A DNA stretch of 64,000 nucleotides from CAYOZN01 sp964408455 (lineage in GTDB: Bacteria > Planctomycetota > Phycisphaerae > UBA1845 > UTPLA1). Below, one piece after another: positions 33,930 through 42,939 of the stretch. The position numbers and the translations under genes were made by a program. The DNA lies in NCBI GenBank assembly GCA_964408455.1, contig CAYOZN010000003.1, forward strand, positions 1 to 64,000. The letters are read 5' to 3'. Within the stretch, counting starts at the first letter, position 1. Each line of letters starts with the position of its first letter. A model generated the notes under the pieces. That model saw only the letters and a program-made list of their open reading frames with translations. It had not been told where the DNA came from and made no database searches.

Positions 33930-34100
33930 CAGTTTGCTGACTCCATCGGGTGCGAGGGCCCATGCTGGTGCGAGAACCCGTGACGGCGGCCCGGCGCCGC
34001 GTCGCGGAGCATTATACCGCGGAAATGCACTTTGTCTTGGCTGGGGTGCGGCCCTCCGTTCGTCACTGGTTTAGCCGTCAAGGGGCGCTTTGCGCAATAA

Positions 34101-34120
34101 AGCGGGCAGGGATGCCCGCT
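34101..34120 (-). terminator. Hairpin with T-rich tail; also resembles a dispersed repeat
   Basis: On the minus strand, AGCGGGCA and TGCCCGCT form an eight-base-pair stem around a TCCC loop, followed by TTATT. It lies 13 bases past the dehydrogenase stop codon, so it may act as a terminator or attenuator within the leftward gene run. The same GCGGGCA-x-TGCCCGC core is of a kind often dispersed in planctomycete genomes, so it may be a repeat. Confidence 0.5.
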
Positions 34121-34132
34121 CCACTATTTCCA

Positions 34133-35536
34133 TTACCAGCAGACGCCGCGATATTGAGCTGTTATTTTGCGGTGCTCCGGCAGGCCAACCAGATCGAAGA
34201 CCACCTGATCCGGCCGCATCTGGCCCACGGCCTCGCGAAATGCGGGCGTGTTGTGCGACACCACCACCGCCCGAGCCGAGCGGATGACCCGCTCGATCGA
34301 CTCCTCCAGCAGCGTCGCGATGTGGGGAATCTCGGTCATGATGTAGCGCAGGTTGGCCCCGACCAGGGCCGACAGCTTGAGGCTGGGATCGTGAATGCGC
34401 ACGCTCGCCCCCTTGCCCAGGAGCAGCTCGACGACGCTGACCATGGGGCTCTCGCGCAGATCGTCCGTGCCGGCCTTGAAGCTGAGGCCCAGAAGCCCGA
34501 TGCCGTCGCGGCGATAGGGCAACAGCTCTGTCACCAGCGCGTCGATCTGCTCGCGGTTGCTGCCCAGCATCGCGCCCAGAAACGGCAGGGACAGATCGGC
34601 GGTGCGCGCCGCGTGCAGCAGCGCCCGCAGATCCTTCGGCAGGCACGAACCGCCGAAGGCAAAGCCGGGGCGAAGATAGGCCGGCGAGATGTTGAGCTTG
34701 GTATCCTCGCGAAAGATGCGAAGCACTTCCTGGCTGTCGATGCCATGCCGGCGGCAGAACCGGCCGATCTCGTTGGCGAAGGTGATCTTCGCGGCGTGAA
34801 AGGCGTTATCCGCATACTTGACCGCCGACGCAACGCCGATGCTGGTGGAAAACAGCGGCGCCTTGATCTGTTCGTAGAGCGCCCCCACGCAACGGGCCGC
34901 GCGCTCGTCGATCGCGCCGATGACCGTCTTGGGCGGATTGAAGAAGTCCTCGATGGCGGTGCCTTCGCGCAGGAACTCGGGATTCTGCGCCACGCCGAAA
35001 TCGGCGCCCGCTTTTTTGCCCGAGGCCGTCTCCAGAATGGGCACCAGCATCGACTCGACCGTGCCGGGAAGCACCGTGCTGCGGATGCACACGACGTGGT
35101 ATCGCTCAGTTGCAACGGTCCGCACCGTATTGGTACTCCCCCCCTCAACAAGGGGGGGCTGGGGGGGGTCAACCGCATGCAGCTTCCTGCCCAGCGCTTC
35201 GCCGATCTGCCGGCAGACGCGCTCGACGTGCGACGTGTCGAGGCTGCCGTTCGAACCGCTCGGCGTGCCGACGCAGACGATCGAGATGTCGCTGTTCGCC
35301 ACCGCGTCGCCGACGTCGCTCGTCGCGCGAATCCGCCCGGCCGCGTGCTGCTCGGCCAGCAGCCTGTCGAGGTCCTTTTCCAGGACCGGGGCGCGGCCGG
35401 CGGCCAGGGCCTCGACCTTGCCGGCATCGATATCGACGCCGATGACGCCGAAGCCCAGCTTCGCAAAGCAGGCCGAGGAGACGGCGCCGACGTAGCCGAG
35501 GCCGAAGATGCTGATACTTGAAACAGGAGAGTTCAA
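34133..35536 (-). CDS. Nucleotide-sugar 6-dehydrogenase (GDP-mannose/UDP-glucose type)
   Basis: This enzyme oxidises the C6 hydroxyl of a nucleotide hexose in two NAD-dependent steps to a uronic acid. Seen: ISIFGLGYVGAVSSACFAKL (NAD loop), CVGTPSGSNGSLD, RSTVLPGTVES, NPEFLREGTAIEDF, KYADNAFHAAKITFANE, and the catalytic Cys in FAFGGSCLPKDLRALL (near 295). GLSFKAGTDDLRESP completes the set. The SISIFGLGYVGAV start and overall pattern are closest to AlgD-type GDP-mannose dehydrogenase in my recollection. No ATG is near the domain start; TTG 35536 (MNSPVSSISIFG) is chosen, and GTG 35671 is possible. A palindromic insertion adds a Pro-rich loop (see repeat at 35139). Confidence 0.87.
   Translation of the reverse strand: MNSPVSSISIFGLGYVGAVSSACFAKLGFGVIGVDIDAGKVEALAAGRAPVLEKDLDRLLAEQHAAGRIRATSDVGDAVANSDISIVCVGTPSGSNGSLDTSHVERVCRQIGEALGRKLHAVDPPQPPLVEGGSTNTVRTVATERYHVVCIRSTVLPGTVESMLVPILETASGKKAGADFGVAQNPEFLREGTAIEDFFNPPKTVIGAIDERAARCVGALYEQIKAPLFSTSIGVASAVKYADNAFHAAKITFANEIGRFCRRHGIDSQEVLRIFREDTKLNISPAYLRPGFAFGGSCLPKDLRALLHAARTADLSLPFLGAMLGSNREQIDALVTELLPYRRDGIGLLGLSFKAGTDDLRESPMVSVVELLLGKGASVRIHDPSLKLSALVGANLRYIMTEIPHIATLLEESIERVIRSARAVVVSHNTPAFREAVGQMRPDQVVFDLVGLPEHRKITAQYRGVCW
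35139..35170. repeat. GC-rich palindromic element inside the dehydrogenase gene
   Basis: Seven C, a short TCAACAA spacer and seven G form a perfect hairpin, followed by CT and eight G. In the plus strand one frame reads TPPLNKGGLGGV, a peptide signature I recall from a small palindromic element dispersed in many bacterial genomes. In the dehydrogenase frame it encodes DPPQPPLVEGG within an extra loop of about 20 residues between EALGRK and YHVVCIRST. The reading frame is preserved. Confidence 0.75.
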
Positions 35537-35835
35537 ATATCTGCTCGATTCAGCGAGACGAAAGCCTCGCCTCCGCGAATGAACGCAATCACTCGTGGAC
35601 CGCGCGACGCCCGCGATCAGTTCGACGGAGTCTAATCGGAGTCGCCTTATTTCGGCAAGCTCCGGTTTCACGATCCAGCGACAGTAGGCAACGGATCATA
35701 CCGGATCGTGGGGTCCAGGATCGGGAACAAAATTGCTTTGCAAATCCCGATTTCTTTTAGGTGTTGTTCGTCTAAGATAGCACCATCCCGGTGCAATGTG
35801 CCTCTCGTTGAGGCACCGTTTAAAGCCGGCGGTTG

Positions 35836-38322
35836 ATGATGTCCCAGAGCACGATGGCCCGAGTGAATCGCGCGATACCGCTGTTGCTGCTTTTGTTGCT
35901 TGTCGCGTTCTTCGCGCAGTTCCACGTCTTTGCTCCACCGAATCAGGACGATCTCCAGTGGTATCATCCGCAACACTCGTTCATATATCGACACCTGTAT
36001 CAATCCATCACGTGGCCGGCGTGGAATCCGCTGATTGGTGGCGGCATACCGACGTCCGCCGAGATTGCCTGCCACCCCTGGCATCCATTGATGATTGCGA
36101 TGTACCCCATCTCTCCTCTTTATTTCCAAGGCTGGTTTACATTTGCAATGATACTGATATCGAGTGCCGTGCTTTATCGCTGGCTTCATGGCAAGTTCAA
36201 GAATCCGGCAGGGGCCGTCGCCGGAGCACTTGTCTACGTGACCAGCGGCGCATTTCTGTACCCCGTGCTCGAAGGTTATTACGACATGGCCGTGGGCGCA
36301 TGCCATCTGCCGTTGATGATTGCGTGCACCGACTATGTGATTTTGAGCCCGTCGCGAAAGACGGCCGCCTACCTGGCACTGGCCGCCGGAAGCACGATCC
36401 TTGCTGCCAATACTCAATATGTATACTACGTGTTTCTGGCGGCAGGTGTGTTCGCAGGCTGTCTCCTGATCACGATGCGATCGCTCTCCCTTCGAGCTCG
36501 CTTTGTTTCCGGAGGCGCTGCCTTGATCGGCGTCGCTCTCGGAATGGCGCTGGGAAGCGCAGATCTTGGGCCCAAGATCGCCCAGTTCGACAAGTTCGAG
36601 CCGTTTCGTCAGATTCCTGAAGCCCAGCGGTTCGCATTCAGCACCAGATTGCCCGACGGCGAGAACATGACATTGCCCCTGCTCTTTCGTCTCATGCTGG
36701 GCGGCGCGCAAGCATACGGATCTCAGGCTACGGTCAAGATATTCTCAGCTTACTTTGTTGGACTTCCAGCGCTACTGCTGGCTGCCATCGGGCTCGCTGA
36801 TCCCAATCGGTTCCGGCGTGCAATTCCTATGGCAGTGCTCGGCGCACTCGGGCTCGTCATCATGCTCGGCGAGTTTTCATTTTTGAATGACTTTTTGGTG
36901 AGGTATGTCCCCGGGTTCTACAAGTTCCGCAAACTTCCTAAGGCGGGCATGATGTTTGACCTGGCGGTGGCATATTTCGCCTGCCAGGGAATCGCATGCC
37001 TCCTGCGGCGGCGGCGTTGGCGAGTCGCTGAATGGCTCAGCGCTTTCGCCAGCTGCTTCGGCGCACCTCTGCTACTCGCGGGTTACATTTACGCTTCGAT
37101 GTGGCGTCTTCAAGATGTCCGGGGCTGGAATGCGAAAGGCATGTTCTCGTGGCCCTCCGCAGAAGCAATCTCAATCGGCACCGGCAACATCATGTTGGTC
37201 GTAGTTGCAATTCTTGCGATAATTGCAATGCGCATGCGCATGATCAGGGCTCGACTGACTCGCAACGTCAGCCTCATGCTGGGCGTCGGTGCCATACTCC
37301 TGACGCCATGTGTCTTTCGCGGACATGCGCAAAAACTGCTTGTCGAACTGCTAAGGTCTCCACGGCTCATACCAATTGCAACCGGAGAGGAATCCACACC
37401 GGAGTTCAGGTGTACGTTGTCGCAAGATGAGGGATTCCCGCATGTCCTGGTCTGGGGGCGCGTCGATCGCGGAGCGGATGGGGTCTCCACCACACGTGAG
37501 CTCTTTCCCCGCACCAGGCGACTTCGATGGAATACGGGCATGTACCATGACATCGCCGTCTATCCCGGATTGCTTCAGCGGCTTTATCCGGGACAGGCCT
37601 TGTTGATGATGGTGGCCAACCGGTTGACGGACGACGACCGGCGCAAACTCATCCTGGAGTCGCTCAGTTCGGCGCGAATGACGGTTGGCCGCTACGAACC
37701 CCGGGTGCTGGACCTGCTGGGATTCACGCATATCCTGTCGAATACGGTTGATCCGACCCTGTATCCGGACGCGGCACCGCGCGAGAATACAAAGCAGTAT
37801 TTCCTGGGTCATCGCACCAGCGCCGTTGGCATCGGGCACTTCTTCCCAACAGCCAGATTCGTAGAGGGAGACCGGATCTCCGATTGGAGCGCGGCGATCT
37901 ACGATCCTGGCTTTGTTCCGCGCGATCATGTGCTTCTGTTGAAGTCCGGTGAATCAGCGTCGAGCGCGAATCCGGACGATGAATCCGCTCTCGGATTTCC
38001 CGTACCTCCGATTCGCTGGATTCCGCATCGATTCGAGTTTCAACTGGAGGCCCCCACATCCGGTTACTTCTTGTTTCGCCAGAACGTGGATCCAAACTGG
38101 CAATGCTTCCTCAATGGCCGAAATCAGCCGTTTCAACCTGCAAACGCGGCATTCATGGCGGTACCGGTAAAGCCCGGCGCCAACCATGTGGTGTTTGAGT
38201 ATGTGCCGAAAGAGCAGTATATATTTCTCGGAGTGTCATTTGTCGCGGCCGCCCTGATAGGATTCTGCCTGATCACAAGGCCGTCAACACGGAAACACGT
38301 GCTTCCCAACGTCTCACGCTGA
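35836..38322 (+). CDS. YfhO-like large membrane protein
   Basis: An 828-residue polytopic protein, starting at ATG 35836 (a second ATG follows at once). About eleven hydrophobic helices occupy the first 500 residues. The early loop FAPPNQDDLQWYHPQHSFIY carries an acidic pair as in GT-C enzymes, followed by WPAWNPLIGGGIPTSAEIAC. The soluble C-terminus ends with the YfhO-type beta module: GYFLFRQNVDPNWQCFLNG, then AVPVKPGANHVVFEYVPKEQ and a final helix. YfhO is needed for lipoteichoic acid glycosylation in Bacillus. The gene is clearly less GC-rich than its neighbours. It probably adds a lipid-linked sugar to a surface polymer. Confidence 0.75.
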   Translation: MMSQSTMARVNRAIPLLLLLLLVAFFAQFHVFAPPNQDDLQWYHPQHSFIYRHLYQSITWPAWNPLIGGGIPTSAEIACHPWHPLMIAMYPISPLYFQGWFTFAMILISSAVLYRWLHGKFKNPAGAVAGALVYVTSGAFLYPVLEGYYDMAVGACHLPLMIACTDYVILSPSRKTAAYLALAAGSTILAANTQYVYYVFLAAGVFAGCLLITMRSLSLRARFVSGGAALIGVALGMALGSADLGPKIAQFDKFEPFRQIPEAQRFAFSTRLPDGENMTLPLLFRLMLGGAQAYGSQATVKIFSAYFVGLPALLLAAIGLADPNRFRRAIPMAVLGALGLVIMLGEFSFLNDFLVRYVPGFYKFRKLPKAGMMFDLAVAYFACQGIACLLRRRRWRVAEWLSAFASCFGAPLLLAGYIYASMWRLQDVRGWNAKGMFSWPSAEAISIGTGNIMLVVVAILAIIAMRMRMIRARLTRNVSLMLGVGAILLTPCVFRGHAQKLLVELLRSPRLIPIATGEESTPEFRCTLSQDEGFPHVLVWGRVDRGADGVSTTRELFPRTRRLRWNTGMYHDIAVYPGLLQRLYPGQALLMMVANRLTDDDRRKLILESLSSARMTVGRYEPRVLDLLGFTHILSNTVDPTLYPDAAPRENTKQYFLGHRTSAVGIGHFFPTARFVEGDRISDWSAAIYDPGFVPRDHVLLLKSGESASSANPDDESALGFPVPPIRWIPHRFEFQLEAPTSGYFLFRQNVDPNWQCFLNGRNQPFQPANAAFMAVPVKPGANHVVFEYVPKEQYIFLGVSFVAAALIGFCLITRPSTRKHVLPNVSR

Positions 38323-38380
38323 TCGCATTTCGGCGTGCGTCCTGCCGGTGCAGCCCGATTCGCGTCGATTGAATTGAAAC

Positions 38381-39160
38381 ATGACACGGGTCCAATCGGA
38401 TAATCAGAATCAAGCGGTCCAACTCAGCGACTATGTGCGCCGGCACCGCGCGATTTGGGTGGAGCGACCGGCGCTCCGCGAAATATACCGTCGCTGGTAC
38501 GACGCCATTCTCAGGGAGTGCCATCCCGGCCGCACGCTCGAAATCGGGGCCGGCTGCGGCAACTTCAAGGAATACTGCCCGTCCCTCATTAGCAGCGACG
38601 TCACGCCCGCACCCTGGGTCGATATCTGCGCCGATGGCGCGCACCTGCCGTTCAGACACGGCGTGTTCGACAACGTCGTCGGCGTCGATGTGCTGCACCA
38701 TGTGTTCGATCCGGATCTGGTGCTGAACGAAATCGCGCGCGTCACGCGGCCCGGCGGTCGCGCCGTCTTCATCGAGCCCTACGTGTCGCCGTGGGCCCGC
38801 GTTGTGAGGGGCCTCTTTCATCATGAAAAGCAGGACCTCTCGCGCGACGTCATCTACGGCCCCGACAAGCGGCCCGAAGATTCTAACCTGGCCATTCCGA
38901 CACGCGTCTTCGTCAAGAATCGCCGCGAGTTTGCCCGCCGGTTCGGGCGATTCTCCCTGCGCAAAGTCGTCTTCAGCGACATCCTGGCCTATCCCCTCTC
39001 CTGCGGATTTCGACGCCGTGGACTGCTGCCGGATTTTGCGCTGCGCTGGGTGAGCCGCATCGAGCCCGCCTTCGATTCACTGGCTGGCGTTCTCGGGTTC
39101 AAGATGCTGATCGTACTGGAGATTGCACACGACAACGGGCCTGTTCAGCCCAAGCCGTGA
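38381..39160 (+). CDS. Class I SAM-dependent methyltransferase
   Basis: A 259-residue methyltransferase with motif I TLEIGAGCGNFKEY (about residues 51-64), a second strand SSDVTPAPWVDICADGAHLP, and motif IV/post-I NVVGVDVLHHVFDPDLVLNE, followed by RVTRPGGRAVFIEPY. These are the standard features of the Methyltransf_11 group. The C-terminal third is specific to the protein and basic. Its position between a YfhO-like protein and an FkbM methyltransferase suggests O-methylation of a sugar or lipid in the polysaccharide pathway. Substrate unknown. Confidence 0.83.
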   Translation: MTRVQSDNQNQAVQLSDYVRRHRAIWVERPALREIYRRWYDAILRECHPGRTLEIGAGCGNFKEYCPSLISSDVTPAPWVDICADGAHLPFRHGVFDNVVGVDVLHHVFDPDLVLNEIARVTRPGGRAVFIEPYVSPWARVVRGLFHHEKQDLSRDVIYGPDKRPEDSNLAIPTRVFVKNRREFARRFGRFSLRKVVFSDILAYPLSCGFRRRGLLPDFALRWVSRIEPAFDSLAGVLGFKMLIVLEIAHDNGPVQPKP

Positions 39161-39303
39161 TGCCGCACCCGTCGTGCCTGCGATGCCGGCGCTGGACCGG
39201 CTAACCGCGCCGATCTAAACTGCTGCTACTGGTTGAAAGTCACACACTTGTCGGCAAATCGGGCTGTCGAGTTCGCTCATCAGATTGGCCATGGAGGCGG
39301 CGT

Positions 39304-40146
39304 TTGGCCCTGACCCACAGTCTCCTGCGAGTCGCCAACACCGGCATGCTCAAGCCCGTCGTCCGGTGGGCCAATGCGACAATTCGCCCCCCGCGGCCGG
39401 TCTGCCTGCGGCTGGAGGGGCATCGCGTCTATGCCGCCACGCTCGATCGCATCATCGCCCTGTGGATGCGCCGCTTCACTTCCGCCGAGCGGTTTGAGTC
39501 CGCCCTGTGGAGTAGGATCATCAGGCCGGGCATGACCATCGCCGACGTCGGCGCGAACCTCGGCGTGTATTCACTATTGGCCGCCCGTGCCGCCGGGCCG
39601 GACGGCTGCATCCACTCGTTCGAGCCCGATGCCGAGAACTTTGCACTGCTCGAGCGCAACATCGCCGCCAACGGCTACGACAATATCAGCCCCCGCCGCG
39701 CCGCCGTGGCCGACACCAGCGGCACGCTCACGCTCTTTGTGCGGCCGGAGCATCGCGGCGATCATCGCATCTACGACACCAACGGCGCCGGCCGTGTCCG
39801 CGTGGAGGTGCCCGCCATCACGCTCGACGACGCGTTCGCCGACGGCGCGCCGCCCGACGTCATCAAGTTCGACATTCAGGGCGCCGAGGCCCGCGCCATG
39901 GCTGGCATGACGGGAATCCTGACATCCGGCCGGCCGTTGAGCGTCATCAGCGAATTCTGGCCCGATGGTCTGTCCGCCTGCGGGGCCGACGCGCGGGAAT
40001 TTCTCGCCCGCTGGCGTGAACACGGCTTTACCATTCAGAACATCGACGACGCCCGCGAGCGGCTCGAAGCGCTCGACGACGAGGAACTTCTTAATCTGTG
40101 TCGCCGCATTCGATACACCAACCTGCTGCTGACCCGCGATCGGTGA
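39304..40146 (+). CDS. FkbM family methyltransferase
   Basis: A 280-residue SAM-dependent O-methyltransferase. The start is TTG 39304, with GGAGG five bases upstream (39294-39298). Motifs: GMTIADVGANLGVYSLLAAR (motif I, FkbM form D-V-G-A-N-x-G), GCIHSFEPDAENFALLERNI (motif II), ITLDDAF, and DVIKFDIQGAEARAMAGM, where D-x-(Q/E)-G-x-E is diagnostic for the family. FkbM enzymes methylate hydroxyls, often on sugars. The gene end overlaps the next start codon by four bases if GTG 40143 is used, indicating coupling. Confidence 0.88.
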   Translation: MALTHSLLRVANTGMLKPVVRWANATIRPPRPVCLRLEGHRVYAATLDRIIALWMRRFTSAERFESALWSRIIRPGMTIADVGANLGVYSLLAARAAGPDGCIHSFEPDAENFALLERNIAANGYDNISPRRAAVADTSGTLTLFVRPEHRGDHRIYDTNGAGRVRVEVPAITLDDAFADGAPPDVIKFDIQGAEARAMAGMTGILTSGRPLSVISEFWPDGLSACGADAREFLARWREHGFTIQNIDDARERLEALDDEELLNLCRRIRYTNLLLTRDR

Positions 40147-41867
40147 CTGCCGGCGATATGGCACCAACGCCTGCTGCGAACAATCCGTATGCGCCCCTGG
40201 TGCTTGCCTCCGCCGCCCGGGCGATGGGCCTTCAGGACGCGAACCCGCGCGCGCGGACGTACGGCTGCTGCGACCGGTACTATTGGCAGTACAAGACGAT
40301 CTCCAGTTTCCCGGCGGCTACGTTTCAGCAGCTTGCCCTGCCCTTCGCGGTGCTGCACGCCTGCCCCTTCGAGGGAAACACTTATTGTAGTGAGCCCGCG
40401 ATGCTGCGCCGGGCGATCGCCGCCATGGATTTCTGGTGCGACGCGCAGCACGCCGACGGCTCCTTCGACGAGTGGTATCGCAATGAGCACAGCTACTGCC
40501 CCACCGCCTTCACCACGTGGGCGATGACCGAGTGCCTGCTGATCCTCGGCGAGCGCGTGCCGCCGGAGTGCCGCGGCCGAGTCACCGCGCACATCCGCCG
40601 CGCCGCCGCCTGGCTGGGCCGCCGCTTCAACGCCGACGTGATGAACCAGAATCTCGCCGCCTGCGCCGCGATGCACGGCGCCCTGTGCCTTCAGGATGAC
40701 GCGTCGCTGCGCGAGAGCCTCGAACGCACCTGGCGGCGCACCCTCGAACACCAGCACGCCGAAGGCTGGTTCCTCGAATACGGCGGGGCCGACGCCGGCT
40801 ACAGCCTGCTGGCCCTCGATCTACTCGCCTGCATGGACCGCCGCGGCATGCAGGGCGCGTGTGAATCCGCCGAGCGTCTGTGCAACTGGCTGCAAGCGTT
40901 CATCTGCCGCAGCGGCGGTCTCGCCGGTCGCCTCGGCAGCCGCGGCACCGAGCACGCATTCCCCTTCGGGGCCGAGCACTTCGCCGCCCGTAGCGAGGCC
41001 GCCGGGCGCATCGCTGCGCACCTGCGCGCCGCGTTTTCGCGCGGCGAGCTGACCACGCCGGCGGCCATCGACGATCGCTATTTCGCCTACTTCTACCTGC
41101 CGCAGTTCGCCCTGGCCGCGAGCCTGAACCGCATCGAAACCGCACCGGCAGCGCCCGCCCAACGCGGTGACACCTCGTGGCCGGCGGCGGGGTTTCGCGT
41201 GCATCGAACGACGGCGATGGACGTCGTCTGCTCGCTGCGCCGCCAGGGCGCGCTCAACGCCCACGCAGCGGGGCTGCCGGTCTTCTGCGACATGGGCTAC
41301 TGGGCGCAAACGCGCGATGGCCGGCGCTTCAGCAGCGCAGGCTGGAATCCCGACGCCCTCGACATCACCGACTTGCCGGATGGATTTACGGTGCGCGGCG
41401 CATTCATACGCGTCAAGGATGATCTGCCGCTGGTGCGGCACCCGGTCGCCTTCCACGCCCTGTCGAGCTGGGTGTTGCGCTGGCCTGCCCTGGCCGAGCG
41501 CGTTCAGGGCTTCATCAAACGTCGCAAAGTCGTAACGCGCGCCGCCGCCCCGCTGCGCATCGAGCGCCGCATCCACTGGCACGGCGACGAACTCCACCTG
41601 CACGACGCCATCATCGCCGAGGCCGCCTGCCCGCCGATCTCCGCCCTCACGCCGGTCAGCGACATCGACGTGCACAGCCCATCGGCCCGCATTTACGCGG
41701 CCCGGCCGATCACCGGCCGCGTCATCGACGAGCGGCAGAGCGCCGAGTGGGCAAGCCTGCTCACACGTACGGGTCGCATTGACATCGAGACGCGCCTCTC
41801 GCCCGATTCGCAAGGCAAAGCGTGGCGAGTACACGTCGCGCAATCGCCGCAAGGAGCGAACGCCTGA
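40143..41867 (+). CDS. Toroid/heparinase-like conserved protein of polysaccharide cluster
   Basis: A 574-residue protein of unknown function. The N-terminal 330 residues look like an alpha/alpha toroid: paired helices with Cys/Trp-rich segments such as YGCCDRYYWQYKTISSF, SFDEWYRNEHSYCPTAF and GWFLEYGGADAGYSLLALDL. The C-terminal 240 residues are beta-rich (HRTTAMDVVCSLRRQGALNA, RRIHWHGDELHLHDAII), similar in layout to heparinase II/III-like lyases. That resemblance is structural only; no lyase catalytic set was identified. GTG 40143 overlaps the preceding stop; ATG 40158 is an alternative. It could modify or degrade the cluster's uronic-acid-containing polymer, consistent with the dehydrogenase at 34133. 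Confidence 0.6.
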   Translation: MTAGDMAPTPAANNPYAPLVLASAARAMGLQDANPRARTYGCCDRYYWQYKTISSFPAATFQQLALPFAVLHACPFEGNTYCSEPAMLRRAIAAMDFWCDAQHADGSFDEWYRNEHSYCPTAFTTWAMTECLLILGERVPPECRGRVTAHIRRAAAWLGRRFNADVMNQNLAACAAMHGALCLQDDASLRESLERTWRRTLEHQHAEGWFLEYGGADAGYSLLALDLLACMDRRGMQGACESAERLCNWLQAFICRSGGLAGRLGSRGTEHAFPFGAEHFAARSEAAGRIAAHLRAAFSRGELTTPAAIDDRYFAYFYLPQFALAASLNRIETAPAAPAQRGDTSWPAAGFRVHRTTAMDVVCSLRRQGALNAHAAGLPVFCDMGYWAQTRDGRRFSSAGWNPDALDITDLPDGFTVRGAFIRVKDDLPLVRHPVAFHALSSWVLRWPALAERVQGFIKRRKVVTRAAAPLRIERRIHWHGDELHLHDAIIAEAACPPISALTPVSDIDVHSPSARIYAARPITGRVIDERQSAEWASLLTRTGRIDIETRLSPDSQGKAWRVHVAQSPQGANA

Positions 41868-42874
41868 GCCAGGACCCGCCGCCCACGGCCGAGCTGCGCC
41901 CGCCGCGAACGCCGCCATGGAAGCTGGCCCTGCGGCTCGTGGGGCCGCTGCTGCTGGTCTGGGTGCTGACCAAAGTCGATCTCCGCCAGGCGGCCGGGGC
42001 TCTCCGCCATACTGCCGCGATCGACATCGCCGCCGCCTTCGGCCTGGCCGCCGTCCTACTCAGCGTCAAGGCGTTTCGATGGCACCGGCTGCTCCACAAG
42101 CTCGAATTCCGCGAGACGTTCGCCACCAGCCTGCTGGTCTTCGGCGAGGCGACATTCTGGGGCACGCTGACGCCCGGCCGCATCGGCGAATTCTACAAGA
42201 TCGTGCACCTGAACCGGCGTCATCAGATCGGATGGATGCGCGGCGCCTGGCTCAACGTGCTCGATCGCGGGTTTGACGTGCTCGCCATCCTGCTCGTCTT
42301 CACCGCCGCGTGCCTGCAATTGCCGCCGGCGCTGCGTGACCGGTTCCGGCCCACGTGGATCGTCGCCGCGACGATCGCCCTGCTCGCGGCCATTCTGTTG
42401 AAGGGACTCTGGTGCGGCCCGCTGCTCGAATGGGCGCGATCGTCCACCGGCCGCATGCGCCGGGCCGTGGCCGCCGTGCTCGCCGATGCCTCGCGGCTGT
42501 CACCCGCGGCCCTGGTGGAACTGACGATGTACTCCGTCGCCAGTCTCTTTTTCTATGTCTGCATGATCTACGTGCTCAAGCGCAATCTGCCGTTTGAGCT
42601 TTCCTTCGCACAGACGGCGCTCTGCGTGGTCACCACCATGCTCGCCGGCCTGCTGCCGGTCTCGTACTTCAACCTCGGCACGCGCGAGATCGTCCTGATC
42701 GGCCTCTTCGGCGCCTTCGGCCTGTCGAGCGACAACGCACTGAGCCTGTCCTTGCTCTTCCTGGTGTGCTACCTTATCGTGATCTCGATCACGGCAATTT
42801 TCTGGCTGCTAGCGCGGCGTGCGCTGCACAGCGCCGTGGCAAGCCAGGAAACGCAAAACGCGACAAGTCGTTGA
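41822..42874 (+). CDS. Flippase-like membrane protein (lysylphosphatidylglycerol synthase TM region)
   Basis: A 350-residue integral membrane protein of the LPG-synthase transmembrane/UPF0104 group. The family marks are KAFRWHRLLHKL in the second loop, LVFGEATFWGTLTPGRIGEF (the conserved P-G-R-x-G-E), and LDRGFDVLAILLV. Late helices contain LAGLLPVSYFNLGTREIVLI, where the L-P-x-S-x-x-x-x-G-x-R-E pattern is diagnostic. The GTG start overlaps the upstream gene by 46 bases. Relatives flip lipids or lipid-linked sugars; in this cluster it may move a lipid-linked glycan. Confidence 0.85.
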   Translation: MASTRRAIAARSERLSQDPPPTAELRPPRTPPWKLALRLVGPLLLVWVLTKVDLRQAAGALRHTAAIDIAAAFGLAAVLLSVKAFRWHRLLHKLEFRETFATSLLVFGEATFWGTLTPGRIGEFYKIVHLNRRHQIGWMRGAWLNVLDRGFDVLAILLVFTAACLQLPPALRDRFRPTWIVAATIALLAAILLKGLWCGPLLEWARSSTGRMRRAVAAVLADASRLSPAALVELTMYSVASLFFYVCMIYVLKRNLPFELSFAQTALCVVTTMLAGLLPVSYFNLGTREIVLIGLFGAFGLSSDNALSLSLLFLVCYLIVISITAIFWLLARRALHSAVASQETQNATSR

Positions 42875-42939
42875 TGCCGGGATTTACGCCAATGCAGGCC
42901 CGGCTTTGCGTTGAGATCTTAAGGAGCGGCAACTGAAGT

